A stretch of DNA of 64,000 bases from Phoronis australis (GCA_002633005.1 NMRA01000289.1:274382-338381), one strand, 5' to 3'; positions 48,341-60,350 are shown, counted from the stretch's first letter. The notes: generated by a model from the sequence alone, not told the origin. Translations and numbers: made by a program.

Positions 48341-48931
48341 AAAAGATGGATTCCACGAGGTTTGGTTAAATGAAGGCGTTGTGTATGAAAACACTGTTCA
48401 GCTAGTTTTTAGACAGCGAACACGAGATTGTTACTTGCAAGGATGGAGGCAAAATGTCGACAGTAATCCTAAGCTGTGTATTTATAATCAGTTTAAAAAG
48501 GAAATCAATTTGGAAAAATGTTTAAGTTTGACTTTACCCCGTGCACAAATTATGTCCATGGCACGTTTTTGTTGTTCCAGCCACTGTCTCATGATAGAAG
48601 TAGGCAGGCACTTGAATTTGGATAGGGCAAACAGAGTGTTTTTTCTGCCCCAATGTTGTAGAAGACGGATATCATTTCCTTCTAAGCTGTGATAACTATT
48701 CTGAGCTGAGAGAAAATTATATTTAAGTGTACTACTGGAATTTTCCGTCTTTTTAAGTTCAATAGATTGATGTCAACAAGTGATGATGCTAAATTAGTTA
48801 ATCTAATACGTATGTTACACTTTTCGACTCCGCGATAGCTTGCTGCACTCTTAAGTATGTTACATGTTGTTCTTTTGTACAGTGGGCCTATGGAATTTAT
48901 TACAGAAATAAATTGATTGATTGATTGATTA
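48341..48931 (+). mobile_element. LINE 3' fragment with (ATTG)n tail
   Basis: A frame at 48381-48692 carries the pre-knuckle end of a LINE ORF2: RDCYLQGWRQ, LCIYNQFKKEI, LPRAQIMSMARFCCSSHCL and IEVGRHLNLDRANRVF. A shift follows where the terminal cysteine knuckle (PQCC) should be read. The insertion ends in AAATTGATTGATTGATTGATT (48909-48931), a short-repeat tail typical of CR1/L2-like elements. It is a different family from the copy at 42524. Confidence 0.8.
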
Positions 48932-50781
48932 TAAACAAATTTGTTGGTTTCTTATTTACTTGTTTAGATATCTACGAAAATCGATAGATTCATAGACGAT
49001 TTTGGCAATTAGAAGCTAATCTTGTAAGAATTGGTGATGTTTCAGTGAATTTAGTTGCAGCTTGAAGTTGGAAAAACTCTATAATCCTACCCCTAAATAG
49101 CAAAGTACACTTAGACAATTTTGCCTATCTAAAATAACACTCGACATTGAAATTCGGACAATTCCCAAAAATATACTCACAATTCAAATGGCAATAAATG
49201 CCTAGGCCCATTCTTACTATCCGAGAAACTTTGTTGGTTTACGGTTACTCAACTCTTAATGGCTGCTAAGCAACACGTTGTCCCTCGGTTGGTCGGTTAG
49301 GGGCTACAATACTTCCCATCGTTTTCTGTACGAATTACGTCCAGTGTATTTTAAAAGTGCGGTAGGCCAAATCCGGTCACCAATTGAGAGTTTTCACTTC
49401 GTCAAAAATACATCCTACACTTAAAACTATGACTCAAAAAGCGCTGACTTTCTTCAGTGTTCCTTTCTGCTTCTACACATATCTTCGATGAAGCATAGGT
49501 AAGGTAACTTTGGCGAAGAATTCGAACTCCACTTTTTGGTCATTGTTAACTTTTTCACCACGCAAGCGCGACAACCACAACTGAGTCGTGTGAGTAAATA
49601 GGCAAAGGCTAGCGCCAGACTAAGCGAAACGCGTGACGATGCCCGGCGAGACACTTGCAAAATAGAATAGGAAGGTTCATGTATCAGGTGAAATTTGTAA
49701 GATTTGTGTCCCTTGGACTTTTTAATTGTCAACATGCTTGACTTCACTTAACTTCCTCAAAATGGCACCAGGTATTAACGAGTCAATATACCACCTGACC
49801 CACAACAAGTTGCAACAAAAGATTTTAAAATGGTTTAATGCCCTACTGAGTATACTTATTAATAAAATCTGACCACCGGAAATAGGTTAAGACTGCGTCA
49901 TTTCCAAGATGGCCGCCACGACGTTTCGAAATCACTAAAACAGCTATAAATTCTTCAATAACTGTGATAGAGACATAATTTTTGGTTCTAGTCTATGGTT
50001 TTAATGGGTGCGAAACTCACTGGTGTGGTCAGAAATGATCAGAATTTGATATGAATTCAAAATGGCCAGTAAAAATTCAAGAGCGAAAAATCACTACTTG
50101 TCCATTATATCGGGTGATCAAAAAACTTTTCGAACTTTAAATTTTATGTTTTTCTTCCAAAAAACTTCATAGTTGAAATTGCACGAAATTTTGCACATGT
50201 GCTTATCAATCTATTGTCATTTCAGATAAAAAATATAATGATACACTGTGTTTTCACTCCAGGACAGGAATACTTTTGTAACTCAAAAAAGTCAATGCCA
50301 AATTAGCCTGCATAATTATACAAAGTATCATCGAGGATGGCAACACTGGGCAATCGATTTACTCAGGAGTGTATTGGATTGTGTTAGTAAAATGTTTTGT
50401 CGGTTGGGTGCTACCTTTTGTAAAATAAAGAATAGATGGTGATCTCAAGTGCTGAGAAAGAGTTAATTGGGGTTAATTACAACATATTTTACATTAAGTC
50501 CTGACTGCAAACTAATGAACTACAGCGTATGGAATGCGCTGACAGATAATGTACATGTAGGCCAAGGTTGTATAGGTTGTATTATAATCAATAACTTAAA
50601 CTTGCAGAACTTCTTCTTTACTCAAAAAGTATCTGTCAGTATCAAAATGACTGAACATCAGGTGCCAGCCCCTAAAATATTTAATTGTCGACATGACGTG
50701 TATTGCCTCAGTTCAATTCTCATCACTGTCTTCAAGTTGCTGAGCAACTTGATAAAGCGGATTCTAACAATATGTCGCTTG
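48932..50781. other. intergenic, possible end of CXC element
   Basis: About 49900-50040 contains TTTCCAAGATGGCCGCCACG and TTTGGTTCTAGTCTATGGTTTTAATGGGTGCGAAACTC, reminiscent in order and wording of the inverted arms of the 18-20.5 kb element. This may be the terminal arm of the related relic that follows. Otherwise no feature. Confidence 0.4.
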
Positions 50782-52490
50782 TCACAATCCCCATGCTGAT
50801 GTACGTGCAAGCCCATTTTCTCTGCAACTACAACGGGGAGTACTACAAGCTTTGGTGCAGTTGCAGTGTGTCCTCTTCAGGAGAGTGTCTGATGCAGCAT
50901 TCATGATGAGTATATAATCGATTATCTTCAAGTCTCCTGCCGCGGTCCGGAGGATCCATGTCATTTGCCATCCCTATCCAAACCATGTCTTAGCTGGTAG
51001 CACACTCGGAGACAATGAGACCTGGTGGGGGATTCTGTTGGTGGAAGACGTTCGGCAGTAACGAAAGACTTATCAGCAGCAACCTTCTAGGTGAATATGT
51101 TGTAACGTATGGCTGCCAGAGAACACGTTCTCTCCATACCAAACATTGCGACCATCACTTGACTGCCAAGTACCTCTATATCAGAGGGACTTACACCTTT
51201 CTGCGCACGTCTGGAGTTTCAAGTTTCTGAAAGAGCGATTTCATTCCAGTGCCATACACACGAGACGTTGAGTCGCATCCTGTGAAGGGATACAGGAATA
51301 GTAGCTGGGTACACAATTTACTCCCGAGCATACACTTCATCCAATTTATGCCGTATACTTTCAGATTGGTTCTTGACTAGTTGTCTGATCTGAAAAATAG
51401 TGGTTTCCCCCATTAGCCATGCTGTACTGGAGCAAAAACATTAACAGGTCAGTGTCCTACTCGCCCATTATTGTGGTGGAATGCATAAATGTACTGTTAA
51501 CTACTGCCTTTTTGCAATGTTCACATCAGCGTTAATTCCTCTGTCTGAACGACTGTGCATCCCATTTTCTGCAGCTGGTCACTTATTACGGCGATCAGTA
51601 GTTTCTTGATACTGCCGATGAATAGGAATTCATCTCTCTATCCATCAAATTTGGTTTCTCCGGTGAAGTTCACAGTCGGATAGCTGCTGGTCTGTCTCCG
51701 TCTCTACTGAACGTTATCTTTTATCGAAGAATCTGCACCATAGCCACCAGGGACAACAGAGACTGCCTCATAGTTCTTTTCTGTGAAGTCAACATATGCT
51801 CCGGCAAATTTTCCCTTGTATCTTCCTTCTTCCATTTGAACTTGTGCACCAAGGATTTCCCATGAAGCACAAGCCTTTCAGTCTGGAGCTGTACTGGAGG
51901 TGTGGAACCTGATGCTCCTTCACGTGCATGAGTCTTGGAACAGAGGTCATTGACGGCTTGAGCCACTTGAGGTTTGTCAGCCCTTCCTCAAAATCATGTT
52001 GTCCTCAAAGAGGGACGGTGGGTACGCACTGAGCTCAAAACTAATCACTTCCTCAAAAAACAAAATCTATCGACGGGATACCACCAAGAATTGCTAGGAG
52101 AGCAAGCCAGGATCGATGGTTCTGTCATGACCGATCTGGACAACAGCGGCGTTTCCCAGAGCTTTCTCTTTCCTCTTAAAAGAGAAAGAAAACAGAGGTT
52201 GTCCGACCATTCTCTTACTGATTTTGTTCCCAAAAGATTCATATTCATGCACGTTGACGTCTTCGCTGGCGACAACAACATTGGTGATATTGCGTGGCGC
52301 AGGATCTTAGGAGAAGGGTGAAGATGCGGTCAGCCTTGTGCTTATCTTCGCAAGGTCGTATGCATCCTTCAACTCTGGCACCAGTTTCTCCTTTGTGTTG
52401 TTCGCTTGCTGTGTTCACTTCTGACGTTATGGGGGCCGACATTGTCCTTAATGCTCGCTGCTTCTCTGTCATCTTACTGCCATGAGACAA
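50782..52490 (-). pseudogene. second relic of the nuclease-like/CXC ORF family
   Basis: Reading down the minus strand through several shifts, the same blocks occur as in the 18.75-20.1 kb relic. An N-terminal part lies at 52245-52490. LVLHGKSLVHKFKWKKED (about 51835-51890) leads to a STKDNVQ-like end near 51700. YPFTGCDSTSRVYGTGMKSL (about 51235-51295) is followed by RLPPTESPTRSHCLRVCYQL (about 50990-51050). THCNCTKACSTPRCSCRENG (about 50800-50870) is a clear tesmin/TSO1-like CXC motif. The GCD-T/S-TS-x3-G-x-G block and CXC tail belong to a multicopy uncharacterised invertebrate protein family. The acidic N-terminal blocks suggest PIN/FEN-like nuclease ancestry (inference). It is non-functional. 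Confidence 0.65.
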
Positions 52491-52934
52491 ACCGCCTGCG
52501 CTTTTTAGCGATCTCGTGAACGTTTGTTAAATGTCTCGATCACTGATTTTGGCATTTTGCCATGGGTTTCAAGTTTCTTTGCGTGAATTTTTTAAACAAA
52601 AACGAGTGGCAAACAAATATACACTAGACCATTTTTGTGACTTTTATGTCAAGGCAATGTTTTGGATTAAATATTTGACCGCTTAAATATAAATGCAATT
52701 TTCATATTTCAAATTAATTCAGTCAGAATTCACTAACTTCTAAATGTTTTAAGATCACTCAATCAGAAATCAGTCACATCCAATCATACTTTCGATACAG
52801 GGGATAAGATTTTAAAATAATGGACAAATCAGTGATTATTCGTTGAACTTCTTGAATTTTAGCAGCCAACTTGAATTTCATATTCACTACTGATCATAAC
52901 TGAATTTTACCCACACCAATCAGTTGCTCACCCC
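52491..52934. other. intergenic, no feature seen
   Basis: AT-rich gap between the CXC relic and the next THAP/TTAA element. Confidence 0.5.
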
Positions 52935-53101
52935 TTAAAGGAGAATGCCACCCTATTTAATTAGTCTTTTTTGCCGTCTTAATCAGTCTATATCCACATC
53001 GCCTCGCATACGGTCGACCTTACCTTGTAGAAAGGTGTCGCGTTAACCTGTGAGGAAGGTGAGAAACGACGCTAGCGACGTCAGTGGTTCATATGTAGAG
53101 T

Positions 53102-53473
53102 GAATGCCGCTATGTTGCGGTGCATCGTTCCCGCTTGTCCGAACTAAGCAGCTGCGAGGAAAGCGGGCGTGCGTTCAGTAACGCTAGGACCTACGCTAGG
53201 ACCTAGCTAAAATCTAGTTTTAGTCACGTGTTCTCACTTAAAATACACGGAAATATCTCACGTAATCTCCCGAAGTCTTGCTTTTTAGCGAGGTCCTAGT
53301 GTTACTGAACGCCCGGGGAGGCGGGTATATCGTTTTTTCTACTTCCTCGAGAGTCCGAAATGCTTAGGAAGTGGCTCATGGTAGTAAAGAATGAAATGTA
53401 CGCTGTAAATAGCAAGTATGAGGCCGTGAAACATCTCCGTGTCTGTGGCCTGACGACGTCGACAGTGGGCTGA
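53102..53473 (+). pseudogene. THAP-like relic in copy 2, split by a MITE
   Basis: The C-x4-C start (RCIVPACPN) lies left of the nested MITE. MLRKWLMVVKNEMYAVNSKY and HLRVCG lie right of it. The conserved Trp (RKWL), absent from copy 3, is kept here. A stop after PN and the insertion destroy the frame. Confidence 0.65.
53168..53319. mobile_element. nested MITE, ~150 bp
   Basis: GCGTTCAGTAACGCTAGGAC at the left is inverse to GTCCTAGTGTTACTGAACGC at the right. Copies 3 and 4 of the host element lack it and read straight through GAGGAAAGCGGGTATAT, which fixes the insertion point. AAAGCGGG/GAGGCGGG on the two sides may be a worn ~8-bp target duplication. Confidence 0.85.
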
Positions 53474-54780
53474 CGAATGCCGGCTTACCAAGTAACTCCA
53501 TACATGTACGTTCCGTTGTCTGAGCTTGTTCACGGCGCCTCTCTAATATTTCTTCATAACTGTATTCCTCTTCAAATTGATAGCCTGTAAAACTTAACGA
53601 TCCACCTGCGAAGTCGGGACTGAGGAGCTCTAGCTCGTCCTAAGTCGGGATTGCGAGTTGCCATGTTGGCGTTTATTACTGAGCGTTCTGTTTCAAAATG
53701 AATTATTCTCACCCTAACCAATACTTATCTAAAACTGAAACAAAGTCTGTCTCCTTAGATGCAATTTGTAATGACTTTGGAGTGTTCGTGAGTGCAAATG
53801 ATTTGAGAACCCATGCAGCAATGAATAAATGACTGCGTTATCGGCTTTAGGTGCAATAAAACTAAATGACGGGACACCGAGGCCGTGTGAGCTCATGCTA
53901 ATTAGTGTTTGCTGGCAGGAACTGTTGTGAAACAACTCGATTTTCCATCCCACGGCCTGGTGTTAGGGAAATCTTTATTTACATTTACATTACTCAAATA
54001 ATGATTATCAATGAACAACTTCTGCCCTGACGCTGCTGTGGCCAAAGTGGAACCTGAATTCGCGGCCTCCGACGAGTAACTAGATTTGCAGTTTCGTGGC
54101 TAATTCACCAACATAATCACGTGCACATTACTTTGGCTCACTAGTATAGTATTTCCTTGACTGGAAGTTTAGTTCAGTCCACTGAACTTTGACTGGTTTA
54201 TGTTCGTGATGTCTGATCAGTTTCCGCGAGCCACTGGCCGGGATCACGAGTCAATCCGGCAGCCGCGACAGGCCTGATCAGGCTCCGAGCCACTGGCCAG
54301 ACTAACAAGCGTTTTGTGTTTAGAACTCAAAAAATCACAAGTCTAAACAACACAGATCTAGGCTCTCCTGTCTGTATCTCACGGAAAATACTTCGAAATG
54401 ATCTCCGAACAGGCCAAACTCCTAATGCTACGACCTTGCCTGCCGAACTGCGGTGTGTCCAAATACCAATAAATCCATAAGAGCGAAATAAAACAACACG
54501 TTTTTATAAGAACTCGGTGTATTTTTAAGGGTTTTACATCGAAGTTTGATGATTTATTGGCGTTCAACGATGACTTCAAGCGATAAGCTGACACCAGTAA
54601 CCCGTGTTGTGAACTGCTGAACAGACTGTGTGTGAAACCGATGACGTCATTGGATAATTTAAACACCTTCGTCTGCCGTCAGGTGTCAGGTAACGCAACC
54701 GTATGTGTCGTTATAGAGTAGAACTACTCGATCTAAATTGATACAAATTAGGTTGTTTTTTGGGTGGCATGCTCCTTTAA

Positions 54781-55196
54781 GCTGATTGAGTGTGAACGTT
54801 TCTTCCCTCCCTCGTCCAGGGGTAGTTGCGCGAGACACACTTCAGCAGCGATTTTTTTTTTCTTGTTTTGTTGATTGTCGGAAAGACTGGTTACATCTGA
54901 CGACTGTAGTCGAGAAATGTTGCGAAATTTACCTTTCTGGGATGAAAAATATTATGTTATTTTATTTTATCTAAGACCCTATCTCGACCTCTCATACTTA
55001 GCTGTTCACTTAAAGGCACATTATCTGTATTTATGCCGAAAAACTCATTTTTGGGATCACTCCTTAAATTATTAACTTTTCTTAGAGCTGTAAAACACAA
55101 AATTAGAGCTTAATTTGTGATTTCATTACAAATCGCCAATTTTCACCGTTGTCTGCCAAACTAGTTCGCTGAAATCAAGACTGTTGACTTTACCAG
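54781..55196. other. spacer between two inverted THAP elements
   Basis: 416 bp of AT-rich sequence separating copies 2 and 3; no gene seen. Confidence 0.6.
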
Positions 55197-56789
55197 TTAA
55201 AAGAGAATGCCACCCAAAAAACAACCTATTTTGTATCAATTTAGATCGAGTAGTTCTACTCCATAACGGCACGTTCGGTTGCGTTACCTGACACCTGACG
55301 GCAGACAGATGTGTTGAAATTATCCAATGACGTAATTGGTTTCACACGCAGTCTATTCAGCAGTTCACAACACGGGTTAGTGGTATCAGCTGATCGCTTG
55401 AATTCATCGTTTAACACCAAGAAATCATCAAACTTCGATGTAAAACCCTTAAAAATACACAGAGTTCTTTTAAAAACGAGTTGTTTTATTTCGCCGTTAC
55501 TTATTTACTGGTATTTGGACACATCGTAACCTACAAAGTTCGGCAGACCAATTTACCAAGGTCTGCAGCAGGAGTTTGGGGTCTGTTCGGAGATAAATTC
55601 GATGTATTCTTCCGTGAAATACAGCCAGGAACCCGATCAGGCCCGTCGCGGCTGCCGGGACTGGCACGAACATAATCCAGCTTGAGTTGGAAACTAAACC
55701 TTTAGTCACGTAAAGACTATAATAATGCGCCAAAGAAATAATGTGCACGTAATTATTGATATGAAATTGCCACGAAACTGAAAACCTACTTACTTTTCGG
55801 GTGCCGCGAAGTCGGGTTCCCCTTCAGTCCACAGACCGTCAGGGCAAAGGTTGTACAGTAACAATGATTTGAATAATGTATTGGCATTTCTAAATAAAGA
55901 TTCCCTTAACTTGTGACCATAGTATATAAAATAGAGTAATTGTTTCACAACAGCTTTCTGTCAGCAAACACTGAATTAGCATGCGTTCACACGCCTCGGT
56001 GCCCGGTCAATTACCTTTGTTTACCGGCATCAAACGCCGGTAACGTAGTGGTTTATTCATTGCTGGCTTCTCAAAACATTTGCCCTCACGAGCACCCCAA
56101 GGCATTACAAGTTGTATCTAATGAGACAGACTTTGTCTCAGTTTCATGTAAGCATTGGTTAGGATGAGAATAATTCATTTTGGAACAGAACGCAGAATAA
56201 TAAACGTCTACATGGCAACTCGCCCGGCGCCAATCCCGACTTAGTCAAGATCTCGTCCGACGAAGACTTCACGGGTCGGATCGTTAGGTTTCACAGGCTA
56301 TCAGTTCGAACCAGAATACACTGATCAAGAAATACACTAGAGATGCGCCGGGAACATCCACAGGAAACGGAACGTATGGATAGTTTTTTGGTAAGCCGGA
56401 ATTCGTCAGATAAATCACTGTCGACGAAATACCGGCCACAGACACGGAGATTTTTCACGGCCTCATACTTGCTATTAACAGCGTACCTTTCGTTCTTCAC
56501 TGCCGCGAGCCGCTTCCTAAGCATTTCGGGCTCTCGAGGAAGTCGAAAAATTGATATACCCGCTTTCTTCGCAGCCCCATAGTTCGGACAAGCTGGAACG
56601 ATGCACCACAATATAGCGGCATTCACTCTGCAGACGAACCACTGACGTCGTTCGTCGTTTCTCACCTTCCTCACAGGTTTACGCGACACCTCTCGGCAAG
56701 GTGAGGTCGACCGTATCAGAGGCGATGTGGATATAGACCGATTAAGACGGTAAAAAAGACTAATTAAATCGGGTGGCATTCTCCTTTAA
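55197..56789 (-). mobile_element. THAP/TTAA inverted-repeat element, copy 3 (inverted)
   Basis: TTAA at 55197-55200 and 56786-56789; ends AAGAGAATGCCACCC and GGGTGGCATTCTCCT; 1593 bp. It is oriented opposite to copy 2, giving a tail-to-tail inverted pair. It carries the best preserved THAP-like ORF of the four copies. Confidence 0.85.
56291..56779 (-). CDS. THAP-like zinc-finger ORF inside TTAA element
   Basis: An uninterrupted 162-codon ORF whose ATG lies inside the element's terminal inverted repeat (GAGA-ATG-CCACCC). A THAP-like finger spans about residues 57-125: C-x4-C (CIVPAC), a FRLPREPEMLRKRLAAVKN block, then CGRYF in place of the usual C-x2-H/Y-F, and a following SDEFRLTKKL stretch. 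THAP fingers bind zinc through C2CH and read DNA. Here the final His is Tyr and the usual Trp after RK is missing, so zinc and DNA binding are doubtful. The AVPxxF end is not evident. The remainder of any transposase is absent. It is element-borne and best regarded as a truncated transposase remnant; expression is unproven. Confidence 0.5.
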   Translation of the reverse strand: MPPDLISLFYRLNRSISTSPLIRSTSPCREVSRKPVRKVRNDERRQWFVCRVNAAILWCIVPACPNYGAAKKAGISIFRLPREPEMLRKRLAAVKNERYAVNSKYEAVKNLRVCGRYFVDSDLSDEFRLTKKLSIRSVSCGCSRRISSVFLDQCILVRTDSL

Positions 56790-57290
56790 GGCATGGATTT
56801 CAGTCAAAGCACTCTACTGCTCCCCCGTAAAGAGGCCCTAAAACCTACACCGATATTTAATACATCAAAAAATAATTTTTATTGTGGAAGGAAAACCCAA
56901 AAGTTGACTTAGCTTATAGATAAACCCGACAAAGTCGTTTTTAAATTACTAATTAAGTTAAATATCTAGTCATTTAAAAATAAAATACATACATGAAAAA
57001 AGTACCAGTATACATGTAATAAATACCAAGTATTCTCACTTCATTTCCGTGAAATATAGTTTCCAAATTTAACGGTAATTTCGGCACCACCATGTACACC
57101 ACGTGAACTATTTCCCAACATAAAACATGCAAAAAGACAAAATCAACGACATTTTACCTAAAACAAACGTGCAAGTTCCTTCACAAAATATAAGGGAAGG
57201 AAGCAAAGATAATAATAGGAACCAACCTCACAATACGAGTAGTTACAAACTAATTCATCTCAACGTATTTAGTCATCCTAAGGACTAGAA
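56790..57290. other. intergenic, no feature seen
   Basis: AT-rich spacer between the THAP element and the minisatellite. Confidence 0.55.
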
Positions 57291-60200
57291 ACATACCATC
57301 CAGTGTTACAGCATCACAAGTAGGTAGAGACATACCATCCAGTTACAGCATCACCAAGAGGTAGAGACATATCATCCAGAGTTACAGCATTCCCAGGAGG
57401 TAGAGACATGCCATCCAGAGTTACAGCATTCCCAGGAGCTACAGACATACCATCCAGCGTTACAGTATCACAAACCATCCACAGTTACAGCGTTGGCAGG
57501 AGGAAGAGACATGCCACCCAGAGTTACAGCATTCCCAAGAGCTTGAGGCATACCATCCAGTGTTACAGCATTCCCAGGAGCTACAGACATACCATCCAGC
57601 GTTACAGTATTACAAACCACCCACAGTTACAGCATTGGCAGGAGGAGACATGCCACCCAGAGTTACAGCATTCCCAAGAGCTTGAGGCATATCATCCAGT
57701 GTTACAGTATCACCAAGAGGTAGAGACATACCAGCCCATCCAAAGTTACAGCATTCCCAAGAGGTAGAGACATACCATCCACTGTTACAGCATTCCAAAG
57801 AGGTAGACATACCATCCAGTGTTACAGCATTCCCAGGATGTAGAGACATACCATCCAGTGTTACAGCATCACCAAGAGGTAAAGACATACCGTCCAGTGC
57901 CAAAGCATTCCCAGGAGGTACAGACATACCATCCAGTGTTACAGCATTCCCATTAGGAACAGACAAACAATCCAGTGTTACAGCATTCCCAGGAGGTATA
58001 GACATATCATCCAGTGTTACAGTATCACCAAGACGTAGAGACATATCATCCAACGTTACAGTATCACCANACCAAGAGGTAGAGACATACCAGTCCATCC
58101 AGTGTTACAGCATTCCCAAGACGTAGAAACATACCACCCACTGTTACAGCATTCCCAACATGTAGAGACATACCATCCAGTGTTACAGCATTCCCAGGAG
58201 GTAGAGACATGCCATCCAGTGTTATAGTATTCCCAGGAGGTACAGACATACCATCCACTGTTACAGCATTGCCAGGAGGTATAGACATGCCATCCAGTGT
58301 TACAGTATCACCAAGAGGTAGATACAAACCATCCAGAGTTATAGCATTGGCAGGAGATAGAGACATACCACCCAGAGTTACAGCATTCCCAAGAGCTTCA
58401 GGCATACCATCCAGTGTTAGAGAATTACCAGGAGGTATAGACATATCATCCAGTGTTACAGTATCACCAAGAGGTAGAGACATACCAGTCCATCCAGTGT
58501 TACAGCATTCCCAAGACGTAGAAACATACCACCCACTGTTACAGCATTCCCAACATGTAGAGACATACCATCCAGTGTTACAGCATTCCCAGAAGGTAGA
58601 GACATGCCATCCAGTGTTACAGTATTCCCAGGAGGTACAGACATACCATCCACTGTTACAGCATTGCCAGGAGGTATAGACATGCCATCCAGTGTTACAA
58701 TATCACAAAGAGGTAGAGACATATCATCCAGTGTTACAGTATTACCAGGAGGTAGACATACCATCCAGAGTTACAGCATCACAAGTATGTAGAGACGTAT
58801 CATCCAGTGCTACAGCAATCCCAGGAGGTAGAGACACACCATCCCCAGTTACAGCATTCCCAAGTAGGTAGAGATACAACATCCAGTGCTACAGCATTCC
58901 CAGGAGGTAGAGACATACCATCCAGAGTTACAGCATTCCCAGGAGGTAGAGACACACCATCCAGTGTTACAGCATTCCCATGAGTTATAGACATACCATC
59001 CAGAGTTACAGCATTCCCAGGAGGTAGAAAGATACCATCCAGAGTTACAGCATTTCCAAGAAATAGAGACATACCATCCAGACTTACATGATTCCCATGA
59101 AGTAGAGTCGTACCATCCAGAGTTACAGCATTGCCAGGAGGTAGAGACATACCATCCAGTATTAAAGCATGCCCAGGAGGTACAGATATACCATCCAGTG
59201 TTACAGTATCCCCAAGAGGTAGATACAAACCATCCAGAGTTATAGCATTGGCAGGAGAAAGAGATAAACCATCCAGAGTTACAGCATTCCCAAGAGCTTG
59301 AGGCAAACCATCCAGTGTTACAGCATTCCCAGGAGGTAGAGACATACCATCTAGTTACAGCATTCCCAAGAGGTAGAGAAATACCATCCAGTGTTACAGC
59401 ATCACCAAGAGGTAGAGACATGCCATGCAGTGTTACAGCATTCCCAGGAGGTAGACAAACCATTCACAGTTACAGCATCACAAGTAGGCAGAGACATATC
59501 ATCCAATGTTAGAGTATCACCAAGAGGTAGAGACATATCATCCAGTGTTACACTATAACCATGAGGTAGACACATACCATCCAGAATTACAGTTTGCCAG
59601 GATGTAGAGAGATGCCATCCAGTGTTACAGCATTTCCAGGAGGTATAGAAATATCATCCAGTGTTACAGTATCACCAGGAGGTAGAGGCATGCCATCCAG
59701 AGTTACAGCATTCCCAGGAGACAGACATATCATCCAGAGTTACAGCATCACAAGTAGGTAGAGACATATCATCCAGTGTTACAGCATTGCCAGGAGGTAG
59801 AGACATACCATCCAGTGTTACAGTGTCACCAGGAGGTAGACATACCATCCAGAGTTACAGCATCGACAGGAGATAGAGACATACCATCCTGAGTTATAGC
59901 ACTGGTAAGAGGAAGAGACATACCATCCAGAGTTACAGCATTCCCATGAGCTTGAGGCATAGCATCAAGTGTTACAGCATTCCAAAGAGGTAGAGACATA
60001 CCACCCTCTGTTACAGCATTCCCAAGAGGTAGAGACATACCATCCAGTGTTACAGCATCACCAAGAGGTAGAGACATACCACCCAGTGTTACAGCATTCC
60101 CAAGAGGTAGAGACATACCATCCAGAGTTACAGCATTGCCAGGAGGTAGAGACATATCATCCAGCATTACAGCATTCCCAGGAGGTAGAGACACACCATC

Positions 60201-60350
60201 CAGTGTTACAGCATTCCCATGAGTTATAGACATACCTTCCAGAGTTACAGCATTCTTGGAGGTAGAAAGATACCATCCAGTGTTACAGCATTTCCAAGAG
60301 GTTGAGACATCCCATCCAGTGTTACAGCATTCCCAGGAAGTACAGAGATA
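57291..60350. repeat. 39-bp minisatellite, ~78 units
   Basis: Consensus unit on the plus strand: ACATACCATCCAGTGTTACA followed by GCATTCCCAGGAGGTAGAG (39 nt). Units vary mainly at AGT/AGA/ACT before GTTACA and at GCATTCCCA/GTATCACCA/GCATCACAAG. Some units are 6-14 nt shorter, such as TATCACAAACCATCCACAG. A longer-period repeat of about 395 bp is seen (58081-58475 against 58476 onward). Since 39 is a multiple of three, long stop-free frames arise on both strands; minus reads MSLPPGNAVTLDG, plus reads QHSQEVETYHPVL or SSVTVFPGGTDIP. An N lies near 58070. No flanking gene structure indicates that any frame is translated. Confidence 0.95.

Larger units (their letters stand above)
52935..54780 (+). 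mobile_element. THAP/TTAA inverted-repeat element, copy 2
   Basis: Bounded by TTAA (52935-52938 and 54777-54780) and inverted ends AGGAGAATGCCACCC / GGGTGGCATGCTCCT. It is 1846 bp including a nested MITE at about 53168-53319. The left third holds a THAP-like coding relic; the right part is non-coding. TTAA target duplications together with a THAP domain point to the Kolobok superfamily (piggyBac also uses TTAA but lacks THAP). No DDE transposase is visible, so it was presumably mobilised in trans. Confidence 0.85.

Noticed and set aside
54379-55529. Two similar frames (54379-54666 minus, 55311-55529 plus)
   Set aside because: Their similarity comes from the homologous non-coding halves of the two inverted TTAA elements, not from a shared protein.
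57291-60350. CRISPR array reading of the repeat block
   Set aside because: Units are contiguous 39-bp tandem repeats with no unique spacers, in a eukaryotic setting.
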